From the NCBI GenBank assembly GCA_937872065.1, contig CALMRA010000064.1:1-60622 (forward strand): 60,622 nt of DNA. Direction: 5' to 3'. Shown in pieces: positions 9,295 through 19,175 of this stretch (position 1 is the stretch's first letter; each line of letters starts with the position of its first letter). The DNA comes from an uncultured Eubacteriaceae bacterium (lineage in GTDB: Bacteria; Bacillota; Clostridia; Eubacteriales; Eubacteriaceae). A program made the position numbers and the translations under genes. The notes beneath the pieces are model-generated. The model saw only the letters and a list, made by a program, of their open reading frames with translations. It did no database searches and was not told the DNA's origin.

Positions 9295-9521
9295 TGGATA
9301 AATTTCAGAAAATTCAGCAGATCATTGCGGACGAACTCGATGCGTCTCCGGAAAAGATCGTCCGGGAAGCGCGTCTGGTGGAAGATCTTGGAGCGGATTC
9401 ACTGAGCGTGATCGAACTGGTCATGTCTTTTGAAGATGAATTCGGCATTCAGATTCCCGACGAAGAGCTTGAAAAGATCAAGACGGTCGGCGATATTGTC
9501 GACGCTCTCGAGAAGCTGTAA
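9294..9521 (+). CDS. acpP: Acyl carrier protein
   Basis: 75-residue acidic four-helix carrier for fatty-acid chains. The phosphopantetheine attachment site is Ser36 in LGADSLSVIELVM. Overlaps plsX by one base. The following terminator closes this unit. Confidence 0.96.
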   Translation: MDKFQKIQQIIADELDASPEKIVREARLVEDLGADSLSVIELVMSFEDEFGIQIPDEELEKIKTVGDIVDALEKL

Positions 9522-9546
9522 AAAAAGTCCCTTGCGGACTTTTTTT
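9521..9546 (+). terminator. Intrinsic terminator after acpP
   Basis: Stem AAAAAAGTCC / GGACTTTTTT with loop CTTGC and a T run. Confidence 0.9.
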
Positions 9547-9637
9547 CATTTATACTGAAAACAGCTTCTATATTGAAAACAGGCGGTTTTCAAAAGGGGG
9601 CTGAACAGTCCGGACAAGCCGGACAGGCGGAAAACAA

Positions 9638-10312
9638 ATGAACGATACAGAAGAACGGATCAGATACTGTTTTAAAAACCGCGGTCTGCTTACGACCGCG
9701 CTGACACACAGCTCATACTCGCAGCACGGGGAGAACAACGAGCGTCTCGAATTTCTCGGGGACGCGGTTCTAGAACTTGTCATCAGCGAATACCTGTATA
9801 AAAACCTGAATCTGGCGGAAGGCAAGATGACCAAGCTTCGGGCGAACATCGTCTGTTCAGAATCGCTGTCTTCAGCGGCCCAGGGCCTCGGACTCGGCGA
9901 TCAGCTCAGACTGGGCAAGGGAGAACGCATCACGGGCGGCAGCAGACGCCGCTCGAATCTGGCCAACGTGTTCGAAGCCGTAATCGGAGCGGTTTTCCTC
10001 GATTCCGACTACGAAACGGCACGGGAAGTGATCCTGCGACTGCTCAGTGAAAACATCGAGCTCGCGCTGGCAGGAAAGCTGGTGAAGGATTATAAGACCG
10101 AGCTTCAGGAACAGATCCAGAAGCATCCGGGGCGTACCATCGAGTACAGAGATCTTGAAGCGACAGGCCCCGATCACAACCGCGTCTTCCATACGGAGCT
10201 GCTCATCGACGGAGAGAAGGTCACTCAGGGCAGCGGAAAGACGAAGAAGGAAGCGGAGCAGGAAGCTGCGAAATCCTGGCTCAGACAGGATCAGACTGAA
10301 AAACGGCAGTAA
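9638..10312 (+). CDS. rnc: Ribonuclease III
   Basis: Double-strand-specific endonuclease for rRNA precursor and mRNA processing. 224 residues: the RNase III domain carries the signature NERLEFLGDAVLE (34-46) and the second acidic site FEAVIGAVFLD; a dsRNA-binding domain follows (YKTELQEQIQKHPG ... GSGKTKKEAEQEAAKSWL). It sits directly upstream of smc, the usual Bacillota order. Confidence 0.96.
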   Translation: MNDTEERIRYCFKNRGLLTTALTHSSYSQHGENNERLEFLGDAVLELVISEYLYKNLNLAEGKMTKLRANIVCSESLSSAAQGLGLGDQLRLGKGERITGGSRRRSNLANVFEAVIGAVFLDSDYETAREVILRLLSENIELALAGKLVKDYKTELQEQIQKHPGRTIEYRDLEATGPDHNRVFHTELLIDGEKVTQGSGKTKKEAEQEAAKSWLRQDQTEKRQ

Positions 10313-10375
10313 CTGCATCCGTGCAGAGGGCAGACGTCTCTGCCGCAGTCTGCTTAGTGTAAAGAAAGATTTTCC

Positions 10376-13300
10376 ATGTATCTGAAAAAGCTTGGAATAA
10401 ACGGGTTCAAATCCTTTGCATCTCCCGTACAGCTCGAGTTTACGCCCGGCATCTCTGCGATTGTCGGGCCTAACGGCAGCGGGAAGAGCAACATAACAGA
10501 CGCGATCCGCTTCGTTCTGGGCGAACAGAGCACAAAATCCATGCGAAGTCACCGCATGGACGACATCATCTTCTCCGGAACGGACAAAGTGCGCCAGAAG
10601 GGCGCCTGCGAGGTAACGCTTGTCCTTTCGGGAGAGGACGGTGAGAGCGAACGGGTCATTTCCCGCAAGCTGTTCCGCACCGGAGAATCCCAGTACCGGA
10701 TAAACGGGCGGACAGTCAGGCTTCGCGATATCCAGGAGAGCTTCCGCGATACGGGGCTCGGGAAGAACGGATATTCGATGGTCTCCCAGGGGGGGATCGA
10801 AAGCATTGTCAGCGCGGGTCCGGCAGAGCTTCGCGCAATCGTTGAAGAAGCTGCCGGTATCGCCGGCTACAAGGCGAAAAAGGCGGAGACTGAAAAGAAG
10901 CTCGCGAACACCCGCGAGAATATCGAAAGACTGCGTGATATCCTCGGAGAGATTGAGAAGCAGCTGAAGCCGCTGAAGGTTCAGGCGGACAAGGCGAAGG
11001 TCTATCTTGAGCTGTACGAACGTCTGAGAACGGTGGATCTGCTGATATTCGCGCAGGAACAGTCGGTATCGGCGGATGCGGAGAAGGATCTCGAAGAGAA
11101 GCTCAAGCAGGCACGGTTTTCCATGCTCGACGCTCAGAAACGTGCGGAAGAGCAGGACCGCCATTATGTGAAGCTGCGCGACGAGATCGCGGCTTTGAGA
11201 AGCGGCTCCGGTGAAACGGAGACGAAGATCGCCGAGCTTACGGAAGCCGTATCTGCGCTCGAACAGAAAAAAGTCCGCTACGCAGCGGACGGGGAACACG
11301 CGGAGGACGACAGGAAGCGCATCTGTGAAGAGATCGAATCCGGAAAAGCGGCGCTGGCCGGACTCCGTAAGCAGAAGGATGCGGATCTGCAGAAAGCAGA
11401 AGGACTCCGTACACAGGCGGCACAGACGGCGGAAGCCGAAGGTAAAGTGGCTGCAGAGCTTGACCGCCTTCAGGGACAGCTGGAAGAGCTTCTTGCACGG
11501 CGGGAGGAACGAGTCAGCGGCAGACGCAGCGGCCGGGCCAGAAAGGACAGGCTTACGGCACAGCTTGTCGAGCTGAAGAGCGATGAGTCGGCCCTTACGG
11601 TCAGACTCGACGCACTGCAGGCGGACAGAGATGAAACTCAGGCGGCTCTGGCTGACGAGACCCGGGCGGCGGAGCTCGAGCAGGCTGCAGAGAAGGCGCA
11701 GAGCGCCTATGCCGCAGCCAAAGAGGCGGACGAGTCGAGAGAAGGCAGAGCGGCTCCGCTCAGGAGCCGTGCGGCCGAGGTCTACGAATCCTATCAGCAG
11801 TGCAGAGCGGAAGCGAAGCTTGCGGAATCGAAGATCGAATACGAAGAGAATCTGAAACGCAGCTACAGTCCGTATAATCAGTCTGTCAAATTTGTCATGA
11901 AACAGGCGGCGGAGGGGGTTTACGGCCCCGTCGCACGGCTTATCGAGATACCGGCCCGATATGAGCTTGCCGTTCAGACGGCCCTCGGCGGAAAGGTTCA
12001 GAATATCGTCGTCGATACGGAACGTACGGCCGGACGCATGATCGAAATGCTCAAGCGCGCCAAAGCCGGACGGGCTGCATTTCTGCCGCTGGACGTGCTG
12101 CGTGTCAGGAGACTGGCAGCGGGAGAGCTTGACAGGCTCAGACGCGAGCCCGGATTCGAGGGGGTTGCGTCTGATCTTGTAAAGTCCGACGCACGGATAC
12201 GTCCGGCTGTTGAAAACCTGCTGGCGAGAACCCTCGTTGTCAGCGACTTTGAAGCGGGACGCCGTTTCCGGCGAATTTCCCCCGGACTTACGGTGGTTAC
12301 CCTCGGCGGAGAAATCTTCTATCCGGGCGGAGCGGTCGTCGGCGGCTCCCAGGGCGGTTCCCGTCAGAATGTCTTTTTCAGCGGGGAAAAGCTGCGCGGG
12401 TATGAAGCGGAGCTTGAAAAACAGAAGAAGAAAGCGGCGGGTCTGGCCGCGGAATATAAAAAGCTGCAGACGGAGATCGCGTCCTGCCAGAAAGAGTCGG
12501 AGAATGTCCGCGAGGATGGAAGCCGGCTGCGCAAGGCCGCCTGGCAGGCACGGAACGATCTCGAGCAGTTCAGAAAACAGCGTGAGGACGCCAGGAAGGC
12601 ACTGGACGGGATTCTTCAGGAATGCAGTCTGACAGAAGCGGAGCTTGCGGAAAAGCGTTCGGCTGTCACGCAGATATCTGAAGAGATCGACGTACTGGCC
12701 AGAGCGGTGCTGCCGCAGGATTCTGAAGAGTCGGCCCGGGAAGAGGAACAGCTCAGGAGCAGGATAAGCGCACTCGGTGAAGAACGCACGCGTCTTAAAA
12801 TCGAACAGGCGAGGTTCGAACAGGAGCTGGCGGCTCTTGACAGCCAGTCCCGTACGCTGACCCAGCGCGCAGAAGCGCTGGAATCGAAAAACGAAACCCT
12901 TGCCGGTCAGCTCTCCCAGGCAGAGCTGCTGATCCGGACATCCTCACAGGCGGCCGGGGATGCGGAGCTTGAGACGAAGCGTCTTGCCGAAGAGCTGGCC
13001 GCCCGCAGACAGGAAACGGCCCTGGCTGCTCAGACGATCCGCGATCTCGAGAAACGTCTCGAGTCGGCGGAAGCGGAGATGAAGCGCTACAACCAGAATT
13101 ACATGCTCGAATCCGAAGCTGCAAACAAGCTCGAGCAGGAGCTTGAACGGCTTAAATTCAAAAGCCAGAACCGCGAAGAACGGATTTACGAACAGTACGA
13201 AATGAATTACCCGATGGTCCTCCGGGAGCTTGAATCGCTGAGAAGCAGAGGCGAAGAGATCACGAAGGAGAATCAGCGGGAGCTGAGTCTGAAAATCCGG

Positions 13301-13936
13301 GCACTCGGAAGCGTCAACGCGTCTGCGATCCAGGATTACGAAGAGACCTCAGCCAGGCGTACGGAGCTTAAAGACCGTCTCGACGATCTGACCGAAGCGG
13401 AATCGGAGATCCTGGAAGTGATCGCCGATCTGTCAGCATCCATGGAGGAACGTTTCAGCGAACGCTTCGCGCTGCTTCAGAGCGCGTTTTCCAGGATCTT
13501 TACGAGACTGTTCGAAGGCGGAACCGCGAGACTTGCGTACACGAACCCGGAGGATATTCTGGGCAGCGGCATCGAGCTTACGGCTCAGCCGCCGGGGAAA
13601 AATCTGCGGCACATTTCGCTGCTGTCAGGCGGTGAAAAGGCGATGACGGCGATTTCGCTGCTGCTTGCCTTTATTCAGATCAACCCGGCGCCGTTCTGTA
13701 TTATCGACGAAATCGACGCGGCGCTTGACGACAGCAATATCATGCGCTTCACGAATTATCTTGACGAGATCCGTGAAGAGAATCAGTTTATCATCATCAC
13801 ACACAGAAAAACGACACTTCGGATCTGCGAACGGATCTACGGCGTTTCGATGAACCGCGACGGAATTTCCCGTCTCGTGGCGGTGGAAGTATCCGACTAT
13901 ACGGAAGAGAGTGAAAGCGGTCAGACGACTGCATAA
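10376..13936 (+). CDS. smc: Chromosome segregation/condensation protein SMC
   Basis: ATPase that organises the nucleoid with ScpAB. 1186 residues, normal length. Walker A GPNGSGKSN at 31-39; long coiled coil from about 170 to 490; a globular hinge at about 510-660 (GVYGPVARLIEI ... GEIFYPGGAVVGG); second coiled coil to about 1010; signature LSGGEKA at 1083-1089 and Walker B CIIDEIDAALDD near 1107. Followed after nine bases by ftsY, so the two form one unit. Confidence 0.97.
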   Translation: MYLKKLGINGFKSFASPVQLEFTPGISAIVGPNGSGKSNITDAIRFVLGEQSTKSMRSHRMDDIIFSGTDKVRQKGACEVTLVLSGEDGESERVISRKLFRTGESQYRINGRTVRLRDIQESFRDTGLGKNGYSMVSQGGIESIVSAGPAELRAIVEEAAGIAGYKAKKAETEKKLANTRENIERLRDILGEIEKQLKPLKVQADKAKVYLELYERLRTVDLLIFAQEQSVSADAEKDLEEKLKQARFSMLDAQKRAEEQDRHYVKLRDEIAALRSGSGETETKIAELTEAVSALEQKKVRYAADGEHAEDDRKRICEEIESGKAALAGLRKQKDADLQKAEGLRTQAAQTAEAEGKVAAELDRLQGQLEELLARREERVSGRRSGRARKDRLTAQLVELKSDESALTVRLDALQADRDETQAALADETRAAELEQAAEKAQSAYAAAKEADESREGRAAPLRSRAAEVYESYQQCRAEAKLAESKIEYEENLKRSYSPYNQSVKFVMKQAAEGVYGPVARLIEIPARYELAVQTALGGKVQNIVVDTERTAGRMIEMLKRAKAGRAAFLPLDVLRVRRLAAGELDRLRREPGFEGVASDLVKSDARIRPAVENLLARTLVVSDFEAGRRFRRISPGLTVVTLGGEIFYPGGAVVGGSQGGSRQNVFFSGEKLRGYEAELEKQKKKAAGLAAEYKKLQTEIASCQKESENVREDGSRLRKAAWQARNDLEQFRKQREDARKALDGILQECSLTEAELAEKRSAVTQISEEIDVLARAVLPQDSEESAREEEQLRSRISALGEERTRLKIEQARFEQELAALDSQSRTLTQRAEALESKNETLAGQLSQAELLIRTSSQAAGDAELETKRLAEELAARRQETALAAQTIRDLEKRLESAEAEMKRYNQNYMLESEAANKLEQELERLKFKSQNREERIYEQYEMNYPMVLRELESLRSRGEEITKENQRELSLKIRALGSVNASAIQDYEETSARRTELKDRLDDLTEAESEILEVIADLSASMEERFSERFALLQSAFSRIFTRLFEGGTARLAYTNPEDILGSGIELTAQPPGKNLRHISLLSGGEKAMTAISLLLAFIQINPAPFCIIDEIDAALDDSNIMRFTNYLDEIREENQFIIITHRKTTLRICERIYGVSMNRDGISRLVAVEVSDYTEESESGQTTA

Positions 13937-13945
13937 GGAGAAAAA

Positions 13946-14872
13946 ATGGCAGAAGGCTCGTTATTTCAGCGTATGAAGCAGGGGCTCGCAAAGACCGCGG
14001 GCAGCTTCAACGAAAAGATTGACAATCTGATCTACTACAGCGATCTCGACGATGATTTCTTCGAAGAACTCGAGGAAAATCTGATCCTTGCGGATCTCGG
14101 CGTCGATACGGCGGTACGCATCACGGAGGCTCTGAGAAAGCAGATCGTCGACTACGCGATCACCGACAAGGACCGCGTTATGGCCGAGCTCAGAGAGATC
14201 CTGTACAAGGCCTCCGACGTTCCGAATTCACTGCTTCATATTCCGTCGGTGATGATCGTCGTCGGTGTCAACGGCGTCGGAAAGACGACGACCATCGCGA
14301 AGCTCGCGCAGAAGTACCATGAATCCGGACTCAACGTCATGGTCGCCGCCGCCGATACGTTCAGAGCCGCGGCAACCGAACAGCTCGAAACCTGGGCGGA
14401 CCGCGTCGACGTCCCGATCATCAAGGGGAAAAACGGAGCCGATCCGTCGTCGGTTGTCTACGACGCGATCAACGCGGCGAAGGCGCGGGGGACCGAGGTC
14501 CTGATCGTCGATACGGCGGGACGACTTCACAATAAAGTGAACCTGATGAAGGAGCTGGACAAAATCAACCGCGTCGTCGAACGCGAAGGAGAAGGCTTCT
14601 CGAAGCACAATCTTCTTATCGTAGACGCGACGACGGGACAGAACGCGCTCAATCAGGCGCGCATCTTCAGCCAGGCGCTGCCGCTCCAGGGCATCGTCAT
14701 GACGAAGATGGACGGAACGTCCAAGGGCGGCGTCGCGCTGTCCATACTCGAAGAGCTTCAGATTCCGATCGAATACATCGGCATCGGCGAAAAAGCGGAC
14801 GATTTGATCGATTTCAGTCCCCGGGACTTCGTCGATATTCTGACGGGTGGAGAAGAACAAGAAAATTCTTGA
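13946..14872 (+). CDS. ftsY: Signal recognition particle receptor FtsY
   Basis: SRP GTPase that docks ribosome-SRP complexes at the membrane. 308 residues: a short N domain (about 1-95) then the G domain with P-loop GVNGVGKTTT (107-116), DTFRAAATEQL, DTAGRLHN and TKMDGTSKGG. The acidic A domain of proteobacterial FtsY is absent, as usual in Bacillota. AAGGAG precedes the ATG. The stop codon overlaps the -35 box of the ylxM promoter. Confidence 0.96.
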   Translation: MAEGSLFQRMKQGLAKTAGSFNEKIDNLIYYSDLDDDFFEELEENLILADLGVDTAVRITEALRKQIVDYAITDKDRVMAELREILYKASDVPNSLLHIPSVMIVVGVNGVGKTTTIAKLAQKYHESGLNVMVAAADTFRAAATEQLETWADRVDVPIIKGKNGADPSSVVYDAINAAKARGTEVLIVDTAGRLHNKVNLMKELDKINRVVEREGEGFSKHNLLIVDATTGQNALNQARIFSQALPLQGIVMTKMDGTSKGGVALSILEELQIPIEYIGIGEKADDLIDFSPRDFVDILTGGEEQENS

Positions 14873-14897
14873 CAAATCTCCCCGGACTTCGTAAAAT
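14869..14897 (+). promoter_or_regulatory. Promoter for ylxM-ffh
   Basis: TTGACA (14869-14874), 17-base spacer, TAAAAT (14892-14897). The -35 overlaps the ftsY stop codon, so this is an internal promoter in the cluster. Confidence 0.87.
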
Positions 14898-14954
14898 AGG
14901 ACAAGTACGTAAAGCTTAACGCCTTTACAAGTTTGCAGTCAGGAACGGACACGT

Positions 14955-15320
14955 ATGGAAAAGAAGGTAGAAGAACAGCTGCTCTTCGATTTTTACGGAG
15001 ATCTGCTCACGGAAAATCAGCGTGAGATCCTGCACAGCTATTACGAGGACGACCTGGGACTGGCGGAAATCGCTTCGGTCACCGGCAGAAGCCGGCAGAG
15101 TGTGTACGATACTGTCAAGCGGGGACGAAAGATCATGAACGAGTACGAATCGCGTCTCGGTCTGCTCAGACGCTTCCTGGAGAACAGAAAAAAAGTCGGC
15201 GAGGTCCGGACGGAGCTTACCGGGCTGATCCGCGAATGCGATCGGACAGAGCCGGAAGCGATGCGTGCGGAACTGACCCGTATCCTCGAGCAGCTCACGG
15301 AAATCGAAGAAAACAGTTAG
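14955..15320 (+). CDS. ylxM: YlxM/p13 family helix-turn-helix protein
   Basis: 121 residues; a small sigma-70 region 4-like HTH protein (LTENQREILHSYYEDDLGLAEIASVTGRSRQSVYDTVKRG). The family is nearly always next to ffh and has been linked to the SRP; in streptococci it stimulates SRP GTPase turnover. Ends 16 bases before ffh. Confidence 0.92.
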   Translation: MEKKVEEQLLFDFYGDLLTENQREILHSYYEDDLGLAEIASVTGRSRQSVYDTVKRGRKIMNEYESRLGLLRRFLENRKKVGEVRTELTGLIRECDRTEPEAMRAELTRILEQLTEIEENS

Positions 15321-15336
15321 CCTGAATGGAGAAATT

Positions 15337-16686
15337 ATGGTTTTCGAAGGCCTTAACGAAAAATTCCAGGATATATTTTCCGGAATCAGGAAAAAAGGAA
15401 AACTGACCGAAGCGGACATCAAAGCCGCAAACCGTCAGATTAAGCTCGCACTTCTCGAGGCTGACGTCAACTTTAAAGTTGTCAAATCCTTTACGAAGAC
15501 TATTTCGGAGCGGGCAAACGGCGAAGAAGTCATGAAGTCTCTGACTCCCGGACAGCAGTACGTTAAAATCGTCAACGACGAACTGACACGTCTGCTGGGG
15601 GGCGAAATTTCAAAGATGGAATTCGCAAAAAACGGAGAGCCGAACATCTTTATGATGGTGGGTCTTCAGGGCGCCGGCAAAACGACGACGGCCGGAAAGC
15701 TTGCGAACCTGCTTCGCAAGGAAAAGAAATTCAAGCCGCTGCTGGTGGCCTGCGACGTTTACCGTCCGGCCGCTGTCAAGCAGCTGCAGGTGCTGGGCGA
15801 ACAGCTGGATATTCCCGTATACGCGGTTGACGGAAACATCAATCCGAGAATCATCGCGAAACAGGGAATCGCCTACGCGAAATCAAACGGCAACGATCTG
15901 GTCATCTTCGATACGGCGGGACGTCTTCATGTCGATGACGCGCTGATGAAAGAACTCGAGGATATCAGAGGAATCGTGAAGCCCACGGAGATCCTGCTTA
16001 CAGTGGACGGCATGACCGGTCAGGAATCCGTCAGAGTCGCGGAAGAATTTGACAAACGGCTCGGCATCAGCGGGGTCATTTTAACAAAGCTTGACGGGGA
16101 TACCCGAGGCGGGGCTGCATTGTCCATCGCCTATACGACGGGTAAGCCTATCAAATATATCGGTACCGGTGAAAAGCTCAGCGATATCGAACCGTTTTAT
16201 CCGGATCGTATGGCGAACCGGATACTCGGAATGGGCGATGTCCTTACGCTTATCGACAAAGCCCAGAATATGATGGATGAAGAGAAGGCCAGGGAGCTCG
16301 AAAAGCGTCTGAGAAACGCGGAGTTCGACCTGAACGACTTCCTCGAACAGCTTAATCAGCTTAAGAACATGGGAAGTCTTGGCGGACTCCTCGAAATGAT
16401 TCCGGGCGCCAATAAAAAAGCGCTGAAGAATTTCGACGACGACGCCGCGGATCTTCAGACCAGACGCACGGAGGCGATCGTTCTCTCGATGACGCCGGAA
16501 GAACGCGCGCGCCCGTCAATCCTCGACGGATCCCGCAAACGCAGGATCGCGAAAGGCTGCGGACTTCAGGTCCAGGATGTTAACAGGCTCCTCAAGGGCT
16601 ACGAACAGACCAGGAAAATGATGAAGCAGATGGGCGGAGCGGCTAAGAAAGGCAGAAAAGGGAAAATGAGATTTCCCTTTATGTAG
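15337..16686 (+). CDS. ffh: Signal recognition particle protein Ffh
   Basis: SRP54 GTPase that binds 4.5S/scRNA and signal sequences. 449 residues: N domain; G domain with P-loop [10 protein letters not shown] (109-118), [20 protein letters not shown] and [11 protein letters not shown]-terminal Met-rich M domain with LLEMIPG and basic tail. Works with FtsY encoded just upstream. Confidence 0.97.
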   Translation: MVFEGLNEKFQDIFSGIRKKGKLTEADIKAANRQIKLALLEADVNFKVVKSFTKTISERANGEEVMKSLTPGQQYVKIVNDELTRLLGGEISKMEFAKNGEPNIFMMVGLQGAGKTTTAGKLANLLRKEKKFKPLLVACDVYRPAAVKQLQVLGEQLDIPVYAVDGNINPRIIAKQGIAYAKSNGNDLVIFDTAGRLHVDDALMKELEDIRGIVKPTEILLTVDGMTGQESVRVAEEFDKRLGISGVILTKLDGDTRGGAALSIAYTTGKPIKYIGTGEKLSDIEPFYPDRMANRILGMGDVLTLIDKAQNMMDEEKARELEKRLRNAEFDLNDFLEQLNQLKNMGSLGGLLEMIPGANKKALKNFDDDAADLQTRRTEAIVLSMTPEERARPSILDGSRKRRIAKGCGLQVQDVNRLLKGYEQTRKMMKQMGGAAKKGRKGKMRFPFM

Positions 16687-16706
16687 TTTTTGAAAGGAGA
16701 CAGATA

Positions 16707-16952
16707 ATGGCAGTAAAGATCAGACTGAAGAGAATGGGCAGAAAGAAGAAGCCTTTTTATAGAGTAGTTGTCGCAGACGAACGTTCGCCGCGCGATGGCA
16801 AGAGCATTGAAGAAGTCGGGATTTACAATCCGCTGGTTGAACCTCCGGTTATCGAACTGAATGAAGAAGCTGTTAAGAAATGGCTTGCCAACGGTGCGAA
16901 ACCTACCGGAACAGTGACTACCTTACTCAAAAAGACAAATATCGTCGAATAG
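16707..16952 (+). CDS. rpsP: 30S ribosomal protein S16
   Basis: 81 residues, complete, with the family start [32 protein letters not shown] precedes the ATG. Ten bases before khpA. Confidence 0.97.
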   Translation: MAVKIRLKRMGRKKKPFYRVVVADERSPRDGKSIEEVGIYNPLVEPPVIELNEEAVKKWLANGAKPTGTVTTLLKKTNIVE

Positions 16953-16961
16953 GAGAACGCT

Positions 16962-17192
16962 ATGACTCGTTTAGTAGAGGTCATTGCAAAAGCGCTGGTC
17001 GAAGATCCGGATGCCGTACAGGTAACGGAAACTGAAAAAGACGGCCAGACCGTAATCGAACTTCGCGTGGCCGACAAGGACATGGGCAAGGTCATCGGCA
17101 AGCAGGGAAGAATTGCGAAAGCGATCCGAACGCTCGTCAAGGCTGACGCCACGAAGCACGATAAGCACGTTGTCCTGGAGATCGTAGATTAG
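16962..17192 (+). CDS. khpA: KH-domain RNA-binding protein KhpA
   Basis: 76 residues with a single KH domain; GKVIGKQGRIAKAIR is the GxxG nucleic-acid binding loop. The family (formerly YlqC) sits between rpsP and rimM in Bacillota and pairs with KhpB/Jag in cell-division control in streptococci. Confidence 0.93.
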   Translation: MTRLVEVIAKALVEDPDAVQVTETEKDGQTVIELRVADKDMGKVIGKQGRIAKAIRTLVKADATKHDKHVVLEIVD

Positions 17193-17217
17193 GACCCGCT
17201 CAGGCGGGTCCTTTCTT
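17191..17217 (+). terminator. Intrinsic terminator after khpA
   Basis: 9-bp stem AGGACCCGC / GCGGGTCCT, loop TCAG, T-rich tail; it overlaps the khpA stop codon. Confidence 0.9.
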
Positions 17218-17248
17218 TTTCGTCCGCAGCTGCGGACCGGAGGATCAG

Positions 17249-17794
17249 ATGGAACGAGAAAAAATGCAGGTGGGCAGGGTAACGGGCGCCCACGGGATCG
17301 CGGGAGAGGTCAGGGTTACGCCCCTGACGGATGCCCCGGACCGTTTTGCGGAGTTTGAGACTGTCTTTATCGGACCGAAGGAATACGAAGTGACAGGCGC
17401 CCGCCTCCATCAGGGAAAGGTTCTGCTCCGGCTGACGGGCATCGCGGACCGTACCGCCGCTGAAAAACTGCGCGGTCAGACGGTGGAGATCCCGCGGGAC
17501 GAAGCTCAGCCCCTTGACGAAGACGAATTCTATATTGCCGATCTGATCGGCGCATCGGTTTTCGGTTCGGACGGAGAGCGCATCGGACGGCTCAGGGACG
17601 TTCTGCAGACGACCGGAGGGAACGATACGGCGGAGATTACAGTTGAAAGCGCGCAGTTCAGACCGGATGCGAAGGAAGAAAAGCAGGCCATGCGGCCGCT
17701 GTTCCTGCCCTTCAGGAGCGAATTCTTCGTTGAGATCGACGCTGCGGGCGGACGTATCACCGTCGATGTGCCCGGGGAGTACTGGGAGCTGTGA
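17249..17794 (+). CDS. rimM: Ribosome maturation factor RimM
   Basis: 16S rRNA processing factor for the 30S head that binds S19. 181 residues: N-terminal beta-barrel (MQVGRVTGAHGIAGEVRVTPLTD) and C-terminal PRC barrel (DEFYIADLIGASVF ... LFLPFRSEFFVEID). GGAGG precedes the ATG. Its stop overlaps the GTG start of trmD (GTGA). Confidence 0.95.
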   Translation: MEREKMQVGRVTGAHGIAGEVRVTPLTDAPDRFAEFETVFIGPKEYEVTGARLHQGKVLLRLTGIADRTAAEKLRGQTVEIPRDEAQPLDEDEFYIADLIGASVFGSDGERIGRLRDVLQTTGGNDTAEITVESAQFRPDAKEEKQAMRPLFLPFRSEFFVEIDAAGGRITVDVPGEYWEL

Positions 17795-18483
17795 CCTATC
17801 ATTTTCTGACGCTGTTTCCGAATATCATCAGCGCTTATTTCGAGGAGTCGATGATGAAACGGGCTGTCGAGGCAGGACTGATCGCAGTCGATGTCCGCGA
17901 TATCCGCGATTATACGAAGGACAGACACCGCCGCACGGACGATTATCCCTATGGAGGCGGCGCGGGTCTCGTCATGACGCCCCAGCCGCTGGCAGACGCG
18001 ATTCGCAGCATTCCGGACTGGGAAAACTGCGAGATTATCCACCTGACACCGGGCGGAACGCCGTTTTCTCAGCCTGAGGGAAAACAGCTGGCACAGGCCG
18101 GACGCGATATCATCTTTATCTGCGGCCACTACGAAGGCATCGATCAGCGGATCCTGGACAGGTTCGTGACGAAGGAATATTCCGCCGGCGACTATGTTCT
18201 GACTGGCGGGGAGCTGCCTGCGCTGATCATCGCCGATGCTGCAGCCCGCCATATTCCGGGGGTACTGGGCAACGCGGACAGTCTCGATGAAGAAAGCTTT
18301 TCAGGGGATCTCCTGGAGTATCCCCAGTATACCCGCCCCGAGGAATTCGAGGGAGACCGGGTTCCGGACGTTCTGCTGTCGGGCCATCATAAAAACATCG
18401 CGGAGTGGCGGACAGCACAGGCAGAGGCGCGGACGCGGGAACGACGTCCCGATCTGTGGGCAGAGTACGAAAAACAAAAATAA
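17791..18483 (+). CDS. trmD: tRNA (guanine37-N1)-methyltransferase
   Basis: Adds m1G next to the anticodon using S-adenosylmethionine; a knotted SPOUT enzyme. 230 residues. Signatures: YPYGGGAGLVM, GHYEGIDQR and SAGDYVLTGGELPAL with the trefoil-knot loop. The start is GTG, overlapping the rimM stop by four bases, so it depends on rimM translation. Confidence 0.96.
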   Translation: MTYHFLTLFPNIISAYFEESMMKRAVEAGLIAVDVRDIRDYTKDRHRRTDDYPYGGGAGLVMTPQPLADAIRSIPDWENCEIIHLTPGGTPFSQPEGKQLAQAGRDIIFICGHYEGIDQRILDRFVTKEYSAGDYVLTGGELPALIIADAAARHIPGVLGNADSLDEESFSGDLLEYPQYTRPEEFEGDRVPDVLLSGHHKNIAEWRTAQAEARTRERRPDLWAEYEKQK

Positions 18484-18486
18484 CAC

Positions 18487-18515
18487 TTGTACCGGGCGTC
18501 CGGTTAAGGTAAAAT
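18487..18515 (+). promoter_or_regulatory. Promoter for rplS
   Basis: TTGTAC (18487-18492), 17-base spacer, TAAAAT (18510-18515). Start near 18522 leaves a leader of about 100 bases. Confidence 0.82.
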
Positions 18516-18521
18516 AATTTA

Positions 18522-18621
18522 GTGCGAATTTTCGCGAGAGAATTCGCGAACGGATGTTCCTCTGAGCGGGCGAGAGCCGAGATTCATGAATGTCTGAACG
18601 CAAATATACGAGGAGACAAAC
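18522..18621 (+). promoter_or_regulatory. Structured rplS leader, candidate L19 autoregulatory leader
   Basis: The leader starts with a hairpin GCGAATT / AATTCGC (18524-18530 with 18541-18547), followed by GA-rich unpaired sequence and the ribosome site GAGGAG. A conserved L19 leader RNA precedes rplS in Bacillota; placing this sequence in that family is inference. Confidence 0.45.
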
Positions 18622-18972
18622 ATGAACGAAGCAATTAAAAAAATCGAGCAGAAGAACATGAAAGCTCAGATCCCGGAATTTCACGTCGGGGATACAGTCA
18701 AAGTAGACGTACGCGTAATCGAAGGAAAGCGCGAACGTATCCAGGTTTTCGAAGGTACCGTTCTTAAGGAACAGGGCGCGGGAAACAGAAAGACCTTCAC
18801 TGTCAGAAAGATCTCGTCCGGCGTCGGCGTCGAACGTACATTCCCGATCCATTCACCCAAGATCGAAAACATCACAGTAGTCCGCAGGGGTAAGGTTCGC
18901 CGCGCGAAGCTCAACTACCTCAGAGACAGAGTCGGCAAGGCTGCAAAGGTTAAGGAAAAGAGAAAGGCATAA
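18622..18972 (+). CDS. rplS: 50S ribosomal protein L19
   Basis: 116 residues with [16 protein letters not shown] and [18 protein letters not shown], typical of L19 at the subunit interface. Own promoter and terminator, although it follows trmD. Confidence 0.97.
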   Translation: MNEAIKKIEQKNMKAQIPEFHVGDTVKVDVRVIEGKRERIQVFEGTVLKEQGAGNRKTFTVRKISSGVGVERTFPIHSPKIENITVVRRGKVRRAKLNYLRDRVGKAAKVKEKRKA

Positions 18973-18992
18973 GTCTTTCCCATCGATAAATT

Positions 18993-19016
18993 GAGGATCG
19001 CAGGATCCTCTTTTTT
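18993..19016 (+). terminator. Intrinsic terminator after rplS
   Basis: Stem GAGGATC / GATCCTC, loop GCAG, followed by six T. Confidence 0.9.
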
Positions 19017-19081
19017 ATTGTCCGCGGGAGGGTATCCTTTACATTGTGCCTGATTAACAGGCATGTTTTGTCAGAACGCGG

Positions 19082-19087
19082 TATAAT
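19082..19087 (+). promoter_or_regulatory. -10 box upstream of lepB
   Basis: Perfect TATAAT at 19082-19087; no convincing -35 at 16-18 bases. Confidence 0.4.
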
Positions 19088-19175
19088 AAAATTTAATGAT
19101 TGTCCGCAGCAGGCTTCTGAGCAGTCCGGGAACGGCCCGGCTGGGAGCGGACAGCGGCAGAACAAATAAAAGTAT

